This document shows, one piece after another, positions 62,698-64,000 of a stretch of DNA of 64,000 bases. A model generated the notes under the pieces. That model did not search any database. It was not told the DNA's origin and saw nothing but the letters and a program-made list of their open reading frames with translations. Source of the DNA: Bacteroidota bacterium. Its GTDB lineage: Bacteria > Bacteroidota > Bacteroidia > Bacteroidales > UBA12481. The stretch is from NCBI GenBank assembly GCA_018669475.1, contig JABHCC010000038.1, positions 44,746 to 108,745 on the forward strand, written 5' to 3'. A program made the position numbers and the translations under genes. Every line of letters starts with the position of its first letter. The first letter of the stretch is position 1.

Positions 62698-64000
62698 CTA
62701 ACTCCCGGCCTTGAATTCAATATTCACTTCCCTGGTAATCTTTAAAGGCAAATAAACAATCAAATCAGTACCATCCAATTCATGCTTCAAACCAACCCGG
62801 GCATCCTGCATCTCCTTACCATCAACAAATACCCGAGGCACCTCCCCATTCCAATTCTTAACATAAAAAGCAGGATTAATAACAGGATTATCCTTTTCCC
62901 CCTTAACACTTATCCCTAAGCCATAAGCCCTAAGACCTAAGCCCTTCTCAATTATGTAGCAGCGCTCACTCAAGTCATACCCATGACTTACATAGCCCTT
63001 ACTAACTTCTATTTCCGCTGCATAGGCCCATGACCGTCCAAATTCAACTATTTCTTCAAGCTCCATGTCATTCATCCCATAAAGTCCATTCCAATACATC
63101 CGATCTCCTTTGGTATGTAAAACAGGATCGGAAATTGGAAAAGAAGTGGCGTGTGAAGGCCTGTCACTGGTACGGGTAGTTCGTCCATCGCAACGTGCTT
63201 GCCCAACAGGAAAGTGGTTACATCCGGCAGGAACATCATATCCTGAAAGTCGGCCATCACGAAGGTTCATCTTATTACCTGGTTCAAAACAGATAAATGG
63301 CTTGTTTTCAGATTTAAACTGATATTGCTGAATAGTGAAATCTTTTGTGTCGCCCCAGTCGAGAGCTTTGGGTTTCTCAACAAAGGTTTGCTTACCAGTA
63401 TTTCCATCATAGTCCGCTACCAGGGCATTATCGATTTCAAGCAGGTCAGACACTTTTTGACCAGGACTCAGCAAGGCGAGAGTCTCCTGAAACTGACGGG
63501 GATATCCCAGGCTACCTGTCTTCCAGGATACCTTGCGAATAGCAGTCCCATCAGGATATACGTAATAATATTCATCAATCCAGCATTCCCATCCTGTTTT
63601 AGGATCAGGACGCCAGGTGCTAAGATATGCACTTGTTGGAGCATACCTCCAATGAACAACAACACGTGCATCAGTATTCTCAATTATGCGTACATGAGAG
63701 TATCGACAGTGCCTGTCCTGCATATGTTCGAAACATCCTTCATTATCATCGTCCCCTGTTCCCCAAGCTTCAACACTTTGATCGCTCATCCAGTTATTGT
63801 TCTCTGATACCCAGGATGCTCCGTATCGAATGCCCCTCCAGAATATTAGTTTAATAGGTGATTTATCAAAGCAAACCACAATATCAGGATCCTGATCAAC
63901 CGGCCATAAATCATCCCATCCGGGATAATACTTAAGCTTAGTGTAAAATGCTCCAAATCGCCCGGGATGATTCTCAATTGTTGGAAGTTTTCGTGGCGCA
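62698..64000 (-). CDS. FWRG-module protein (N-terminus outside the window)
   Basis: The frame stays open to the right edge of the window, so only about the last 434 codons are visible; the GTG at 63879 is not the start. It contains the shared module: RFGAFYTKLKYYPGWDDLW, IFWRGIRYGASWVSENN, CFEHMQDRHCRYSHVRIIEN, DEYYYVYPDGTAIRK, CNHFPVGQARCDGR, DLSERCYIIEK and NPAFYVKNW. A LamG domain probably lies upstream. Near residue 320 of the visible part, GLGLRAYGLG is encoded by a 7-bp tandem repeat and replaces less repetitive sequence in the relatives. It is the fifth member of this unnamed family here and the only one on the reverse strand. Confidence 0.82.
   Translation of the reverse strand, partial: APRKLPTIENHPGRFGAFYTKLKYYPGWDDLWPVDQDPDIVVCFDKSPIKLIFWRGIRYGASWVSENNNWMSDQSVEAWGTGDDDNEGCFEHMQDRHCRYSHVRIIENTDARVVVHWRYAPTSAYLSTWRPDPKTGWECWIDEYYYVYPDGTAIRKVSWKTGSLGYPRQFQETLALLSPGQKVSDLLEIDNALVADYDGNTGKQTFVEKPKALDWGDTKDFTIQQYQFKSENKPFICFEPGNKMNLRDGRLSGYDVPAGCNHFPVGQARCDGRTTRTSDRPSHATSFPISDPVLHTKGDRMYWNGLYGMNDMELEEIVEFGRSWAYAAEIEVSKGYVSHGYDLSERCYIIEKGLGLRAYGLGISVKGEKDNPVINPAFYVKNWNGEVPRVFVDGKEMQDARVGLKHELDGTDLIVYLPLKITREVNIEFKAGS
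62915..62942. repeat. 7-bp tandem repeat (cctaagc-type x4) inside a coding region
   Basis: Units cctaagc, cataagc, cctaaga, cctaagc follow head to tail. On the coding (reverse) strand they give a Leu/Gly-rich stretch of about ten residues. It resembles repeats otherwise seen in spacers. Confidence 0.8.

Noticed and set aside
63325..63807. 160-codon forward frame at the right end
   Set aside because: It is the complement of the FWRG-module gene and shows no family features.

Overview
The window looks like a piece of a marine or sediment Bacteroidota chromosome (Bacteroidales/Marinilabiliales-like, an inference). The evidence is AT-rich DNA, many SPII lipoproteins, a type IX secretion C-terminal sorting domain (near 53150-53400), a LytS/LytR-type pair, PAS/GAF hybrid kinases and a very large polysaccharide-degradation gene set. 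No rRNA, tRNA, CRISPR array or intact transposase was seen.

Region 1 (1-36988) is one long, almost entirely + strand catabolic cluster. It holds the tail of an unknown CAZyme-like protein, a sulfatase, a broken beta-propeller-like gene, an SGNH/SASA esterase, a GH78 alpha-L-rhamnosidase, a GH123/DUF4091-like enzyme, a GH63/MGH1-like enzyme and a GH2. Next comes a tandem set of three large proteins of a family I cannot name (13511-21586). A sulfatase-GH5-like-DUF1080 triple fusion follows, then sulfatases at 26350, 31677 and 33129, a DUF3863-like protein, a second GH2 and a GH95-like protein. The only reverse-strand gene here is a PQQ-type beta-propeller protein (24864-26153). Many genes abut or overlap by 4 bases, suggesting long polycistronic transcripts.

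Region 2 (37157-48779) mixes amino-acid-type genes (saccharopine dehydrogenase-like, PLP aminotransferase, M14 carboxypeptidase, RidA) with more carbohydrate genes (a second SASA esterase, a Tat-type Gfo/Idh/MocA oxidoreductase, another member of the unnamed LamG family, a GH127).

Region 3 (48780-59470) is a signalling and decay zone. It has a fossil of a histidine kinase, a PAS-only protein, a large hybrid kinase, a split T9SS-secreted propeller protein, an alpha/beta hydrolase, a LytS/LytTR two-component pair, an oxidoreductase reduced to its two ends, and a 24-bp inverted repeat with only 17 bases between its arms.

Region 4 (59470-64000) restarts the catabolic theme: an iduronate-2-sulfatase-like sulfatase, a sodium/solute symporter, and on the reverse strand a fifth member of the unnamed family, cut by the window edge.

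Taken together, six sulfatases plus GH78, GH2, GH95-like, GH127 and GH123-like enzymes point to stepwise desulfation and trimming of a complex sulfated polysaccharide, possibly algal, containing L-rhamnose, galactose, L-fucose or L-arabinose-type sugars. The substrate is an inference. No SusC/SusD pair, no sulfatase-maturating enzyme and no recognised polysaccharide lyase lie in the window. The unnamed family (LamG plus a module marked by the motif FWRGTRYG) is the best candidate for an undescribed activity.
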